Assembly: GCF_037975245.1 (NCBI RefSeq) | Contig: NC_092582.1 | Span: 14,424,077 to 14,488,076 of the forward strand | Direction of reading: 5' to 3' | Source of the DNA: Apostichopus japonicus | Taxonomy: Eukaryota > Echinodermata > Holothuroidea > Aspidochirotida > Stichopodidae | Length of the DNA: 64,000 nucleotides | In this document: one piece after another, positions 23,201 through 38,200 of the stretch | How positions within the stretch are numbered: position 1 is the stretch's first letter | Layout of the letters: each line of letters opens with the position of its first letter | Made by a program: the position numbers and the translations under genes | The notes under the pieces: model-generated | Database searches by the model: none | Seen by the model: the letters and a program-made list of their open reading frames with translations, nothing else | What the model was told of the DNA's origin: nothing

Positions 23201-26200
23201 AGTAAAATCCATTATTTGCTAGCCTACAGGTGTGAAATTATTATAGGGATTGGCTAGCTCAAAAATGTTCTTTAATTCATACATCTATTTGTCTATATTT
23301 CACATAGGAAGACTTTTTATTCTGGATATCGAAACATTTTGGAATAAAATTTCTATAATGTACATTCCAATTCCTTACCAGTAAATGCAGTGGTTGATGC
23401 CCACAAGGGAGTGCTACAAATGAAAGCTGGAAAGCTCTGATCTTTTCTGGATGTCACTTAATTCCTTGTTAGATCTAATTTTGAGCACATTGGAGGCAAG
23501 GAATCACACAGCCAACTGGATTTTTCGATTTATACTGTAGTTTAAGTTGATCTGAACATTAACATGCAAGATTTAATGAATGTTTTAGTGTTGGTTAAAA
23601 AGTTTCCATAACAGCTTGCCAGTACATTTATAAAAGAAGAAAGAAACTAGTTTTCATCAGAACACATTAAAGGTATGCTGTATTGACCCCAAATATGTCA
23701 GAACTTCAAATATGGTCACCTTTGGTCAAAATTCTGTAACCGTTTTAATTACAACCTTCGAGGAAAGTTTCCTCACTGGGACATTCAGTCATGATGTGCG
23801 TTCCTTAAAGATGTCTCAGAACAATTTGGAGATTAAAGACCCCCAGGAAAGTACTTTTTGAAAACTATCTATTATAGCCTGCTATAATTTGGGACCAATA
23901 CTGACTACCTTTCAGTATGAGTATTGTGACAGCACGAGTGGCCATTATTTGAATATCTAGCATATTTGGGGGCAATACTGAAGATCTTTTAAATGATACA
24001 CCCACGTGTGGTGAGTTGCACCATTTCCTGTGACAACATGTTCAAAGTTCTGGAGATTTCTGATAAAAAGTTCTGATAAAAGTTGAGTCAATCAGCAAAC
24101 ACAACTTTGCATTGCAGACTTGACAAAAGCATATTTGAGTTACAAGTATACTGTAAAACTAGATGTTGACATTTCAAGGTGTCTGTCTTTCGATATTACA
24201 TACAAATAATTACTTCAGTTTCTATCGTTAACTAATTAACTAATTTAGACAGAAGAATGGGATTTGTTGAAGAGTCACATAATTGACAGTGTTTGGAATG
24301 TCACTTTTATTGAGGAAGTAATTGTGTCATTGAAAATTTAATCATTACTCCTGAATAAATATCATTAATGTCAGTACTTAAGAATAAGAGGTTTGATTAG
24401 ACCACGATACTTGTTGGAAAAAAAAATTAACGACAAAGTCAGTTTACTTTATCGTTTCATACCATCGCAATATGATGTTCATACAGTAATTAAAGGATTG
24501 CTAGAGACCTCCCTCAAGTTTTGATATTTATTCTTCTTCTTTTAATTATTTCGATGAAATGCAATGCCAAATTACGTCATTTTATGGCAGGAAACAATAC
24601 ACCTACCTACACATTCCAATTCTGTTTAAAGACCAGACATTTTTTACAGTAATTTACACCACTGTTAACACACCGTGACCCGTCCACTTGTAAATTACCC
24701 TGTGGGTGGGTCCCTCACATCTCTGTTTTCTCAGTTTCATATTTGAACATCATTCATGGATTTGCATCGCTCTTGAAATTTCTGTGTGTGTGTGTCTAAG
24801 AAGTTAATATTTCATCTCTTGTTTGCTTTTACAACCATGTAGTTTTCTTTTTGGTTTATCCCTATCGAACTGTTATGACTGATGTGGGTTGTGTTAAAAT
24901 GTACTATATATACCCCCATAATACCCAAGATCAGTATATATGATATGATACATGCATCATGTGAAATACCATACATTCTTTCCTTGACAATCGTATACCT
25001 GCAGCTGTACAGTATGATGACTAAGATCATGTGAAAATATTTCATAACCAATGTTCATGCATACATAGTACAGACAAAAACTGATTACTGAATATAAATC
25101 ATTTACACCAACAAGGATTAAAGAGATGAAATCACAGCAGGAGATAAATAATGTGTGAGTTAAAATAATCAGGACTAGTGCTGGTAGCCTTGGTAACATC
25201 ATGTTGGAAACTGGCCGAAGGGAAACTCACTACAGTACAGTAAAGTACAGTAAAGAATAGTTAAGTACAGTTAAGTTCAGTACAGTACAGTAAAGTACAG
25301 TAAAATAAAATAAAGTACAGTAAAATAAAGAACAGTAAAGTACAGCACAGTAAAGTACAGCACAGTTAAGTACAGTACAGTAAAGTACAGCACAGTAAAA
25401 TACAGCTCACAGTAAAGTACAGTAAAAGAAAGTACAGTGCAGTATAGTAAAGTACAGTGAAATAAAGAACAATCCAGTTCAGTACAGTACAGTAAAATAA
25501 AGAACAGCACAGTAAAGTACATCACAGTTAAGTACGGCACAGTAAAGTACAGCCCAGTAAAGTACAGCACAGTAAAATACAGCACAGTAAAATAAAGTAC
25601 AGTGCAGTATAGTAAAGTACAGTTAAGTGCAATGAAATAAAGAACAATCCAGTTCAGTACAGTACAGTAAAATAAAGAACAGCACAGTAAAGTACATCAC
25701 AGTTAAGTACAGTAGCGTACAGTGAAGTACAGCACAGTAAAGTACAGTAAAATAAAGTACAGTGCAGTATAGTAAAGTACAGTTAAATACAGTGAAATAA
25801 AGAACAATTCAGTTCAGTACAGTACAGTAAAATAAAGAACAGCACAGTAAAGTACATCACAGTTAAGTACAGCATAGTAAAGTACAGCACAGTAAAGTAC
25901 AGCATAGTAAAGTACAGCACAGTAAAGTACGGCACAGTAAAGTACGGCACAGTAAAGTACATCACAGTAAAGTACGGCACAGTAAAATAAAGACAGTACA
26001 GTATTGTACAATACTTACAGTAGCAGTTAAGTACAGTACTGTAGCATACCAGCATGTAAACGATTACACTACCTGTCAGACTATTCAGGAGCAGGTTATC
26101 ATTATGGAGGGTTCAAGGCTGTTGACTAGTATAGACTGCATGGCAGTGTTACTATCTAAAGTCTGTAGAAAAGTCCTTTTATATTTTAAGTATAATAAGA

Positions 26201-29200
26201 TGTTATTAAAGGGACTATCAAAAAATGAAGCAATAAATGAGTACCAGTCAATGGTACAAAACTTCAATAGATACTCCATCTTAGCTCAGGGCTTATTATG
26301 TTACAATGAAAACTTGTGGACACAATAGATAAAGCATAAAGGCATACAATTATATTAATGTATAGCATCAGGCATATGGTATACATGTAGAAATACTTCA
26401 TGTTAGCTATAAGAAAATCACAAATTGTGTGATATGAACCTGGTTTGTACAGATGCTTTAATTTCAGAAGCTATGTGGGAAAAAAAGTAATATTCAATTT
26501 GCTCAGGAAAACATGCAACACAAGACAGTTCAGCTGTTGGTTAAAAATTTACAAAACTTTACTAGACTGCAAATATTGTAACATAAGTATTATTAATATA
26601 CAAGGTTATACCACCAATACACCATTCTGTTTACTAGGAAGAGTCAAGTTATCCAAAGAACGAGAGCTATGAAGGAACTTGGGAGAGTTCAAACTGACTT
26701 TTCTCTGCCTCCCTTTATATTCCCCAAAGGTTTTGTGAAATTATATCTTTATATATTTCATAATGACAGCAATCAAACAGTTCTATTGTGGAGATAGCAT
26801 ATTGCAGGTCACAGTAATTGAAGTTCATATTTCCAGCCAAGACAATTAAGTTGGTTATGTTGAGGGAAGACCAGGAGGAGAATTTTGGAGTTGTTCCTTT
26901 CAGTGCCTTGGTCCCAGTTTTTATCTGACCACTGATTGATGGATGGGTCAGTTTGAAATAGCCAAACTTTGTGTCCAAGCAGCTTTTTGGTTTGATTGGC
27001 ACTTGTGTCAAACTTACAAGTTTTTTTCTCAAATATAATTGTGCACTTGCTGGCAGTGAGACATGCACCCTAGAAGTTTACTGTGTAAGAAATGAGAGCT
27101 TAACAAGTTTCTTGTTTAATAATATAATTTATTAAATGGGTTTGTATTCAACATTTTCATACCGGAAGTAAATATTAAACACATTGAAAGCAAATTTCAA
27201 CTGAAATGAAGTTACTTTCTAATCCATTGGTTATCACAATCCCATACAATTGCAGTTATATTCAGGATACATGTCAAATCCTAGAGAAGATTTCCAAAAT
27301 GTGGCAAATCTCCAAATGCTATATGAGTTAGGGTTTATAAGAGATGCTCCTTGCCCCGGATCTCAAACATGCACTGTGATTGCGATCTGTGTGCCAACGG
27401 GTTATTTTTAACAGGAGTAAGAAGGCTCTGGAATTAGGCGAACTTAGCGAAAGTAATAAGCTGAGGTCGTGGAAAGCTGGTGAAATGCCTATGGCAATGA
27501 TTATTTACGCACAGCTGGTGTTACCAGATTTCAATCTTCCTCTGAAGGAGGATTGAAAGAACCGATCCTGAACCGTGTCCCCACGTTAAATAATCGCAAG
27601 ACTTACCTGAGCTCAACTCGGAGCGCAGGGTAGACTCGGGTGGCAGTGAGTTCATAAGAACGCAGTACAATTTGATGTTTGGTTTGAAATGCTGTAGATG
27701 ATATGAAAAATAGTTTTTAACGGTAAAAGAATCATTCGCTTGTTACTGGCTGTTTAACCATTGTTTGGTGAAAACATGTGAGAGGATATATTATATGGAT
27801 TGACCAATTACAATCATATACTGTATGAAGGGTACAGTAGTAGTATGATTGATTGATAGATAGATTGATTGATAAAACTGACCAAAGTCAAACTCAAAAA
27901 CTTGATGTTAATCTAGAGAAATTTCAGAATGAGCTGTTATCTGTAAAGACAAATAATGAGTCAGGTGAATACAACAGGCTGCTGGACACAAAGGGCCATG
28001 GATACAAATGCTATAGAATTCCAGTTAATATAGACATCTATAGTTCAATATTGTCAAGGAAGCATTCAAAGATTTTGAAATAATGTGGTCAGCTGCGGTA
28101 CATTTTTATAAAATTTTGAAGTATATATTGATTATTTTGAAGTACTGTGATTTGGCAATGTCAGTACATGTATGCAATATTGCACTAGTTAGTTAATTGT
28201 TGACATTTTATTGTGTATATCTACAGGTACTGTACATAGTAGCACACTATATAAGGGTTACTGTGTAGAGAGCTTAGTATCAATCTTCCTTAGAAGCTTG
28301 AGAACTGTTTACTGAAATTAACAAAAGGGGAATTACTGTAGGTCACAATTAGGTCAAATAACTTGGTTGTTTGTTGTGCAACCAGAAATAGTTGACCTGT
28401 CATGTTTGTTTTGATATTGGTCACAGACTGAAGCAATCTCGTTGAACCAAATGATCGATCTATAAAGAAGAACAACGGGCCTAAATCCAGCCAGCGTCCA
28501 GCATGTTGAGGTCACTGCTATCTTCTGGTACTTATGGGATTACCTAAGCAGCGGCAACCCAGTATTAAACCAAGGGGTCCAGTTATTCTGGCTTAAAGTA
28601 ACTCCCTGGGGAAAGGAAACAATAAGAAGAAGAGCTAAAAGTGACCTGTCATGTCTTGACCTTCTTTGTAGTACTGGACAAAGATTTCTTGAAAACTGAC
28701 AGCTCTTGTCCCAAAGTTTTAAAGGTGATTAGGATTGACCCCAAAATTTGAATGATAGTTAAAATTCTTTAATATGTTCTGCCAAGTCAGGACATGTTTA
28801 TATATTTTTCTCCTTCCTATATGTGATATTTTTTACTGCCAAATTTGACCTTTCCTCAGTGTGTGGCAATGCTCTGTAGAGTTCTAGAACCATTAGTTTA
28901 AAGATACTGTAGTCTGTTGGTAAACTCATTCAAATGAGAGGAAATTCTGACCTTCAAGGGTCACCATTATTAACCCCAAATTTTGAGCTCGCTAAAAAGT
29001 TGGTAGAGATATTCAAAATGCATTTCTAGAAGCTCTGATCCTCAAAATTATTTCCAACCATTGTGACAAGTACTAAAATAGACAGTTAATTTAAATTTGG
29101 GTAAATAGCCATAGCTACTTTTACAGTGGAAGAAAAATCCTTAAAAAATGTGAGCATGGGTGACCATTATAGGGCAATGCTGATTATCTATAAATGGATA

Positions 29201-32200
29201 TGGGCAGGCATGTACTGTGTATTTGGAATGCTCGCTGCATGTACAGCATTAAAAATAAATACCAACAGAGATTTTATGCAAATTTAGTGTACACAAGAAT
29301 GCAAATCAGTGAAAGCAAAATACATGTCAATTATTTGTCCATTCTTAGTGGTATTTCATATAGATCAACATCTGTTAATTGCGAGAGTAAAACAGTGGCA
29401 TATATAGACCGTATACGTTGGTGTCTACCATGTTGGCAGTTTTCCTCTGACCTCTTCCTCTCCCCCACTTCTCTCTCCTCACCTCCCTCAGAAAGATCAG
29501 ATAGACTGAAAACAAGAAATACTTGCATCATGGTTATTCTAACCCCCCCCCCTCTCTCTTGATCCCTCCACCCACCCTCTCTTTTATCTAAGAAAAGCTC
29601 ATAAAGAACTAAAGAACAAGAAATGCTTGCCTCCTGGTTCCACCTGAACCACACCCTCCCTTGATCCCTGAGGCGATTAAGATTGTCTTGTTACACACCA
29701 CCTCCACTGAAGGGTACAAGCAAGGCTACTATATCAAGAAGTGCATAGGTATATAGGTGTATGTCAAAGAGGGCATATAAGGACTATACTACTAGTAATG
29801 TCGTTTCTATGCCAGCTTGAGACCGATCCTGGGTTTAAGATGGAGAGAACAGGTGGGGGGGGGGGGGAGAGGCAGGAGTCAGACCAATGTACAGTGGTAT
29901 AGAAATTGGGACCTAATGTGGTACCACATGAAAATTATTAGGAGACCATGGCACCTGTCACACCCCTGGCCCCCCCCCCCCACCCCCATGAGTGCGGAGT
30001 GCCATGGGCCGTTCATTTTACAAGCTTAGAGATAGTTACAATATTCAAGATCTACATGGAATGACTCACTAAATTGTAACCGGGAAAATTTTCTAGCATA
30101 TATACAGCTGCAACATATTTCAATGTTAACCATCAACTGTAACCTTGCTATATAGTAATGTTATCGTCCACCCAGGTTGATTCTCATCAAGAAAGTGTGA
30201 AAATTTGTCCACAGTACAAACATAGGTCAATGGTAGAGCTTAATCTTAGCATGAATAGAACACCATTGTACAATAACAATCCCAGTGTACCAGACAACTG
30301 ATACCAAAGCTGTACATGTATGTCTATACTAAACTGTACCAGTCTGTTGCCAAGGGGCAAGAGTGGTTTTAAAGAAGGAACTTGAACTTTGTTATTGGCA
30401 GCTTGGGTCAAAGGTTCAAACCAGAATACTAGATCTGGGAATCCATTGATATGTGATATACATACTGTATGTACATCACTGACATGGCTTGAAATAGTGT
30501 GAGGGACATTAGAATCAACAAAAGTTTAGCTGCCCGGGAAGAGGAGGATAATGGGAATAAAAGGATTGTATGAGGTAAGCTGAGCTGCCAGTGGGTACTG
30601 TACAGTAGCTGGAAGAGGCATGGAACATGACCACCAAAAAAAAAAATGGTGATAAGAAAAAATATACAGTTTTTGGTTTTGTATTTTATTTGGCTGCTAT
30701 ATTTGTTCAATATGGGAAGCACAAGATAGTCTTGTGGATACTGTACTATGTACTTTGTATGATGGTCGTCTAAATTAAATACTAGCCTAGCTGTTGTCTG
30801 TTTATTGTTAACAATTTCCTCTCGAGCTGTGAACTAGAATTCAGTCTTTCAAATATGAAAAAATTGTTGTATTTGAAGATTATTCTCTGCTGTAATTCAT
30901 AATAACCTTTTGAATTGCTTCACTAGCATTTATGAAAGTGGTATACAGAAAGCTGTTATGCAAGATGTACCTGTTGCCCTGAATAATTTGGCAGTCAAAT
31001 TCTGTCTCTCACAGTTTAATGTTATTGCATTAGTCTTTCATTTGCAAACATTTTGAGTTTAAGCCTTAATTCATCCTTTTGGAGGGGGGGGGGGGCAATT
31101 TTGCAAAGTGGCCCCAAAATGTTTGCAAGCTAAACAAAAATGCTAGAATGCTGGGTGGGTCTGCATCTACAGAATTACTTTTAGACAATGAGGACTGTTT
31201 AATTAGACAACTACATACATAATACAGTGAGGAAAAATACTTTGCAGGTACCCACCCACCCACCAGTTAGATAAATGACTGCTGAAGCTGGAGCATCACT
31301 CAGTGACAGACCATTATCTGGCTATCTAGCATATTTAGAGCCAACAATGATTGATGACCTGTGAAAACAGTAGCAGATGTTACATTTATAGGCTAGTAGC
31401 ATATCTTTCCCAGTATGATAGAATATTCATGCTAATCGCAGCTAAAAATTAGACTTAAGTCTACTTCAAGGTTTAAATCTCAAGTGGTCTCTTCAGACAT
31501 TTCCCCCATGCCATATGTTTTGGTCTCGCTTAAATAAATTTGACCTTGCAAAAGAACAAACAGTTTCTTTTATTTATTTTTTGTTTTACACTTTTGTTGT
31601 CAGGCTTTTCTTAGCAAGGAAAATAAAAAGCCATTGACCTCCACTTTTTAACCATATTAGTCTTTTTTATGACACATCAGTTTACAAACACACACTAGCT
31701 GTTGACTATTGATTCTGATTTGACCTTCTTGATTGCCCAGTCAGTCACATGGTTGGTGTTCAAGTCGTAAAAAAAAAAAAATAGAGAGAATCCTAATATA
31801 TTGGAAAGGTCCCCCAGACCAAATATTGAGTAAATAAATTTATATATAGCTGAAATAAGAGTAATATTCTTGGTGTCTATTTTATTGGTTTAACCTTGTG
31901 ACTTTAAAGCGCTTCTGCTGCTAACATCTTTGGGATATTATATATTAATAATATACTCTATAATAATATTAATATACTCATTAGCTTATCATTCTGTGTC
32001 ATTGCACATGTATGGAATAGACCCCCATCCAATGATATAGCCCTGTCAGGGTGGGTAATGGTAAACAATGTAGAGTAAAATTTATATTCATTATTTCAGA
32101 ATGCTTGAGTCAGACAGACACCTTGAAATTGGTAGAGGTCAAAGGTCACATGAGGTCAACAGGCATCAAAGTCTGAAAACCTTTTAAACATGAAACTCCA

Positions 32201-35200
32201 AAATTAAAGTAACATTTAACCTGTGAATTCTCCGATGCTATGGTTTTCTTTTGGTGAACATAATTTGGTCAAATTCCGTTCAGTTTAGTTCTGTGATGGG
32301 GCTCTATAGGTCTTCAACGAAACAGACCTGGCATCCAGGTAATGAACTCTACTCTTGCTTTAAACATGCACTTAAAACCTCCTATCAGTTTTCCCCCTGA
32401 GCCTCAAGTAGTCAACATGTTATCTCAAATAGGCACAAACTGGCTCAAAGGGTTAAATCTAAAATGGTGGCAAATTTCTCAAAATATTTCACAACAATGT
32501 CAAGTAACTCTCAGCAATTATGAAAGGGTTGCTAGAGCTCAAAATAGGTGAAATGTGTCTATATTTCACATATGAAGACTGTTCTTTCTGGATATCGAAA
32601 CACTTTGGTTTAAAATTCTGTACTGTAAAATCCTTACCAGTGAATGACATGGTTGGAAAAACATTAACTCACTTGCTCTTCATTAGTCAGATAAGTTATT
32701 TTGAATTTTCAGCAAATTGTATGGCAAGGAATCACAAAGCTAAATTGCTTTGTGGTTAATACACAAGCCCGTCTTTTTCAAGGTAAATGTACAGTTCAAG
32801 TATTTTTAAATGTTGTTGATGATATGTTGAGATTTTGTATTGTGTTACAGGATATAGTCATAAATAAGAAGCATCATCCTTCCCTTTTATGATATAATCA
32901 TAAAAGCGGAGGTCAACCTGATGACCTCCCCCCCCCAAAAAAAAGAAAAGAGAAAGCTGCATGGGAATCTCTTGTGCTAAGATATCCTTCTCACTAACAC
33001 ATTCCTGAGCTATGATAGCAAAAATGCTGTAGTATGTATTAAGGTAGGCAAAATTGGTTCACAAATTTATGCAAAGATTTTCTTCTCAATGTTCTTAGTT
33101 TACCTGTCTCCACTCAAATCATGCACTCTAATCTACCTACGGTAGTACTGTAGCTTACAACAGATTTTATTCACAGTTCATAGTATCTTCAGTATTTTAT
33201 GAGAAACATTCATAAACCTTAAATATATCCTGTGATTAAAAAGGCTGTACAGTACATAGGTAAGAACTGTGTGACATTGAAAACCTATTGCCCATATGCA
33301 GCTCTGAATTTACCCACCAGCACTTTGTGTATAATATATATGTAGCGCTCTTTTTTTCTATTTCTTTGTTTAATGTTACCATGTATCTTTGTTGTTTCAT
33401 AGAGGAAAGATAAGTAAAGGGGTCTAATATTTCATTCTCTCTGAACAAATAGCGCTTAGAGAAAATCAGCTGGGAGCATAGTACGCATACTGTACGAAAA
33501 TCTGTATACATGTACAGTATTGTAATAGGCCATATCTAGGAAGAAGGAAACAAATTGGTCTGTGGGTTATGAATATGCCCTTCCCAAGTCCCAACCTTAT
33601 AGTTGATAATTGAACTCCGGATTGCTGGTATATTATGACAACACTATTTATGAGAGAAACAAGCTTGCAGCCTGCAGGTTTTTGTAAGTTATGCACAGTA
33701 AGATTATAAGAGCTCTATCAAAGATAAGTGAATAGTTGATAAATGCGTGGCAAACTTTGAGTAATTCTTACAGTTTACATAAATCTGCTGTTCGAATCCA
33801 TTGTTTTTTGTTCCTTGCTGGAAGCAAAGGAACCTATAGATGCAGTCAGGTTAGTGTGTGTGTGTGTGTATGAGTGTGTTTGCGTCTGTGACACTTGCAA
33901 TGGAGGGATGGATATTTGTCATACTTGTTGTGTAGATGTGTTATAGTGAGAAGGTCGACCCTCTTGTTTTTGGTGCTGACCTTATTGAGTCTAAATGGAG
34001 GTTATGCGGTCAAACGTAAAAATCTTTGCATTGCAGTAACTCCGCAACCTTAAGTCGGATTGTAGCCAAACTTGGTATACAATTGTTGGTTAATAGCTGG
34101 TACATGTTGGCATACATTTTTTGGGACCATCTGGGCCCCAAAGATTCCAGGTCCTTTTTTGGGCTGGGTGGGCCCAAATTCCATTTCCACCTCAAATGCA
34201 ACTTGGGAAACATTCTTTGGGCCTGAATTTGTGGGGCCCAAAACATTTGGGACCATTTGGGCCCACACTTTTTTGGGTTCAATTTTTGGGAGGCAAATAT
34301 ATTTTTGAACCAGGTTGTTTGGATGCAAAAGTTCATCGGGCCCAATTTTTTGGGGAGAGGCCAAAATTTTTAAATTGCAATAACTCTACAACGTTAAATC
34401 AGATTGTATCCAAACTTGGAATAGGCCTACAGTTGTTGGTTACTATCTGGTACACGTGTGCCTAAATAGTTTAGGCCATTTGGGCCCAACATTTTGTTGG
34501 GGTCTTTGAGTGGGCCAAAATTTTATTCCCACCACAAACTCATTTTCAGACACATTTGTGGGGCCCAAATTTACACTAGCTAACTACTTATTTTCACTTA
34601 TTCTTTTTTAAATGAGGTCACTTGTGACTTTCTAAAACTGACAATTACTAGACCTCTGCATTTGCACTATTTAATTTGAATAAATTTGGTTGAAATTTTT
34701 GTAGCCCATATTGCATAAATTTTTCTTATATCTCATTAAAAAATTTGGAACCTGCCCATTTCTCTGCCTCTCCCTATCCCGCCCCTCCCCCCCCCCAAAA
34801 AAGAAAAAAATTATGAACAGATTATAAATATAGCATAGATACAGAAAGCTGGTCAATTATTGAAAATCATAAATAGTTACCAAATTTGTGTGGCATAACA
34901 TTAAAAAATAACATGAAGGCATGATGAAGCCGTACATATTTTCATGACAAATTAAAACAAAATTATCATAAGAAAGTCAGAAGTGTGTTGGGAAATCTAT
35001 GCCACGGAGAGAAGTCAGATCTCAGCATTATTTCCTCTTTACAACGGTACTCGATGCTCTTCTTCCACTCGGAACGAGCAAATAAGACAATATTGGAACG
35101 ATCGAACCAGTGGCCGTAGCCTTCATATCAGTGCTCGGTCACTGAGTGGCGTGCATTTGGAAAGACAGTGTAACACGAAATGACCACTCTTTACCAGCAT

Positions 35201-38200
35201 TACTTCCTCCATACAACGATCGTCTCAATAAGGAAATCTCCTGTCTGTGATACTGGTTTCGTTTCTTTAATCTTATCTACTGTACTGTATATCCATTCAG
35301 TGGATTTTTTCTATATATATACTATTAATGAGCTGTCTGACATTAGATCTGTAAAAGATGATCAGTCAAATCATTCTGCGTAAATGTTCCGCGTGCATCT
35401 TTTACAAATTACCTTCAATTTGCTACCAGCTCAAATCCATCACTGTGCGTATTTACTCCTATTCCCCCTTTTGTTTTGTTTTGTTTTGTTTTTCTCTGGA
35501 AAAATGTTAATTTACTCAGCGGTCTGTGATGCTCGCGTCTGCTAGCATCGTCCTCGTCAGCGTTCTGAGGCAGCATTTGACTGAGCTGGAGAGTGTGCCA
35601 CTGATGATCATTTTGATTAAGTGTATTACTCACTGATGCGGCTTTCCTAGAGAGAGCGAGCAGCGAGCGAGTGAGTCAGAGCCCGGCTAGGTGTAAACAT
35701 TTATTACATTCGTATAGAGTGGAACAGCCACGGTCACAACGTGTACGGTAACAACTAACTAGTTCGGCACGCCGCAAAGGAACCGACCATTGATGCTGAT
35801 ATATTTACGCAAGCTCGATTTGAATTATTCGTGAAAAAGGGGCATTTTGTATTAAGGTGGGGCTTGTAGTACTAGCTACTGTAGCTGTTGATACCGGTTC
35901 AGTGGAGTTCTGTATATATATATTAGAGTGAGGTTAAAATTGGCAGTGTATCATTCTTTAGCTTTGGCAAGGCTTTGACTTTCAATTAAAATCCATTTTA
36001 GGATTCAGAGAGCAGGTGTTTGTCATTCTGGTTTTATTTTTGTGCCACGGATGCTTTTGGACTCGGGTTTTTCATGTGCAATGATGTCTTCCCAGAGGAA
36101 TAATCTGAGGATGTGTTGTACCAAAGTTGTTGATCTGTTGAGATAGGTTAGGTCTGTAGCGTATTTGGATATTAAAGGGATTATATTAGTATTACCATAC
36201 AAAACTTAGATTCTGAGTGTCTTGTGTAAACATACTGGTGAGTAAATCTTTTACCTATTGTCTTTCTCATTGGCTTAATTTCAGTAACGAGCTGTATGCC
36301 AACATTTGTAAACTGATATTCTCATTTTCGTGCCATCAGTAAACAAGTACAGTGTTTGAATGTCAGATTGTACAGTATGCTAGTACAGTACTGTAGGTAT
36401 TGACTGTGAGCTGTTGTGGCCAAGGTCTTGTTTACGATATGTTTAAATGTAATTGCTTTATACTTTAGTACTCACATTGAGATCATGGAATTATCATGTG
36501 GGAGTATGTTCACTGGTTAAACATCTGTATAGTTACTGTAATGCTTTTTCCATTTGTCGAGTGTGGGAAGGATAACAACAAATAGCCACCAACATTTTGT
36601 GAAATTCATTTTTGGCTCATATCATCAGATCATTTCCTGTTCACTGTGACAGATAATTGTTTATTTGAACCATCCTCGGTCAGAAAATGTTGTTGTTGTT
36701 GTAGAAATTACTTCAGAAGGCGAAGGTAATTTAAGATACCATTGTATGTACTTTGGAGCAATTTATGATTAGTGTAGCTGATTTTTCATGATCACTTTAA
36801 CAGCAAAGGCTTGAAAGTTTGAAGACTGGTCTTTTTATCTTTGTTTAATGTTAAATGTTAAGCTGCTATTACAAAATTGTAAAATTGCTTTCTATATGTA
36901 TTATTATTAGTGACTTTAAGACAATATTTGAGATCTACAGCTTAGTTCAAGTTTAATAATATTTTAATATCAAAATATAAAATCAAATAGTATCAACAAT
37001 AGTAACAAAGATTAATTGATCACATACTGCAATCGAAAGCCAAATTTTTGATAATATTTACACTTGTTACAAATTTAATGCGAAGATCATGCTTAACTTA
37101 GCATTAAAATAACGTAACAAATTTAAGTTTAAACCTCGGCCTATCGGTGAAAATCTGTTCCAGTTTTCTATATTCTTTCCTCAATATCTGTCTAATAATT
37201 CCAACTTACAGTAAATCTTTGTGTGATTTTTTACTTTCCTCAGGTGGTCTGAAAACGAAACACGGGATGACGACCTTTAACCTCTCCACTGATCAGTGGT
37301 TGAAGACCCTCGACCTGGAAGAGTATGTCACGCTATTCAAGAAGTATGACATGATGGAGGTGAGAATCCAGTTATCCTAGTTTCGGCTCCAAATTCCTAA
37401 ATGCGTGAAATGTGTTTCTCTAAAAGGACTCTACCTGGAGGTTTAAATTTCCCAGAAGAATCCTACTTATTCTACAACATTGAGGACTGTTGTGTTCAAA
37501 TGTGATACTTTTAGCTTGGTTTGGTGAACACTTTTACAGGGCAGATCCCTTCATTGGGGTAATAAGCTCCTCAAAACTTTTCACACCAATGATTGTCATA
37601 TGGGTATGATGCAGCAGTAGGCAACAGTGTCAACACCACAAGTTAAATAATCAAGGGCGTAGGAACCGGGGGGGGCTGGGGGGGTGCCAGCCCCCCCAGT
37701 GAAAAATGTGGAGGGGCGGAAGTATCATTCCGCCCCCCCGGTTCGCAAGTCAGAAAACCCCTTTTTCATTTCCAAATGAGAAAAAAAATCTCATTTGGAG
37801 CACCAAATTGCATCTAAGGCCAGGTGAAAATACAAAATTAAGTTTACAAAATGGAGTGGGTGTTGAAGTGTGCTATATTGCACCAAATTGCATCTGAGGC
37901 CACCTGGAAATGCAAAAAATTCCAAAGGGGAGGGGGACACCCCCTCCCCTTAGACCCCTCCCCCAGGCCGGCCATCAGTCTTCAGCCCCCCCACTCAAAA
38001 GTACCTTCCTACGCCACTGTAAATAATGGTCTGACCCCTACCCTCCCTCTCCCCAAATAATCTTAAGTCCTGTCAGAATTCCTGTTTTGCACATCCTTGT
38101 TCATTCACCGCAAGTCATATGTTGACCTAGATACATAAGGATTTTTATGACAAAGATCTGTATATTCCAGCTCAATGCAGAGCTACTGTAGTCCTAGCTC

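Noticed and set aside
25277-26055. Tyr/Phe/Thr/Val-rich minus-strand frames
   Set aside because: Artefacts of the AGTAAAGTACAG minisatellite.
29331-29654. 107-codon minus-strand Glu/Arg/Gly-rich frame
   Set aside because: Low-complexity translation of CT-rich DNA; no splice or homology support.
34010-34465. Five overlapping frames of 66-114 codons on both strands
   Set aside because: They arise from the TGGGCCCAA-rich tandem repeat.
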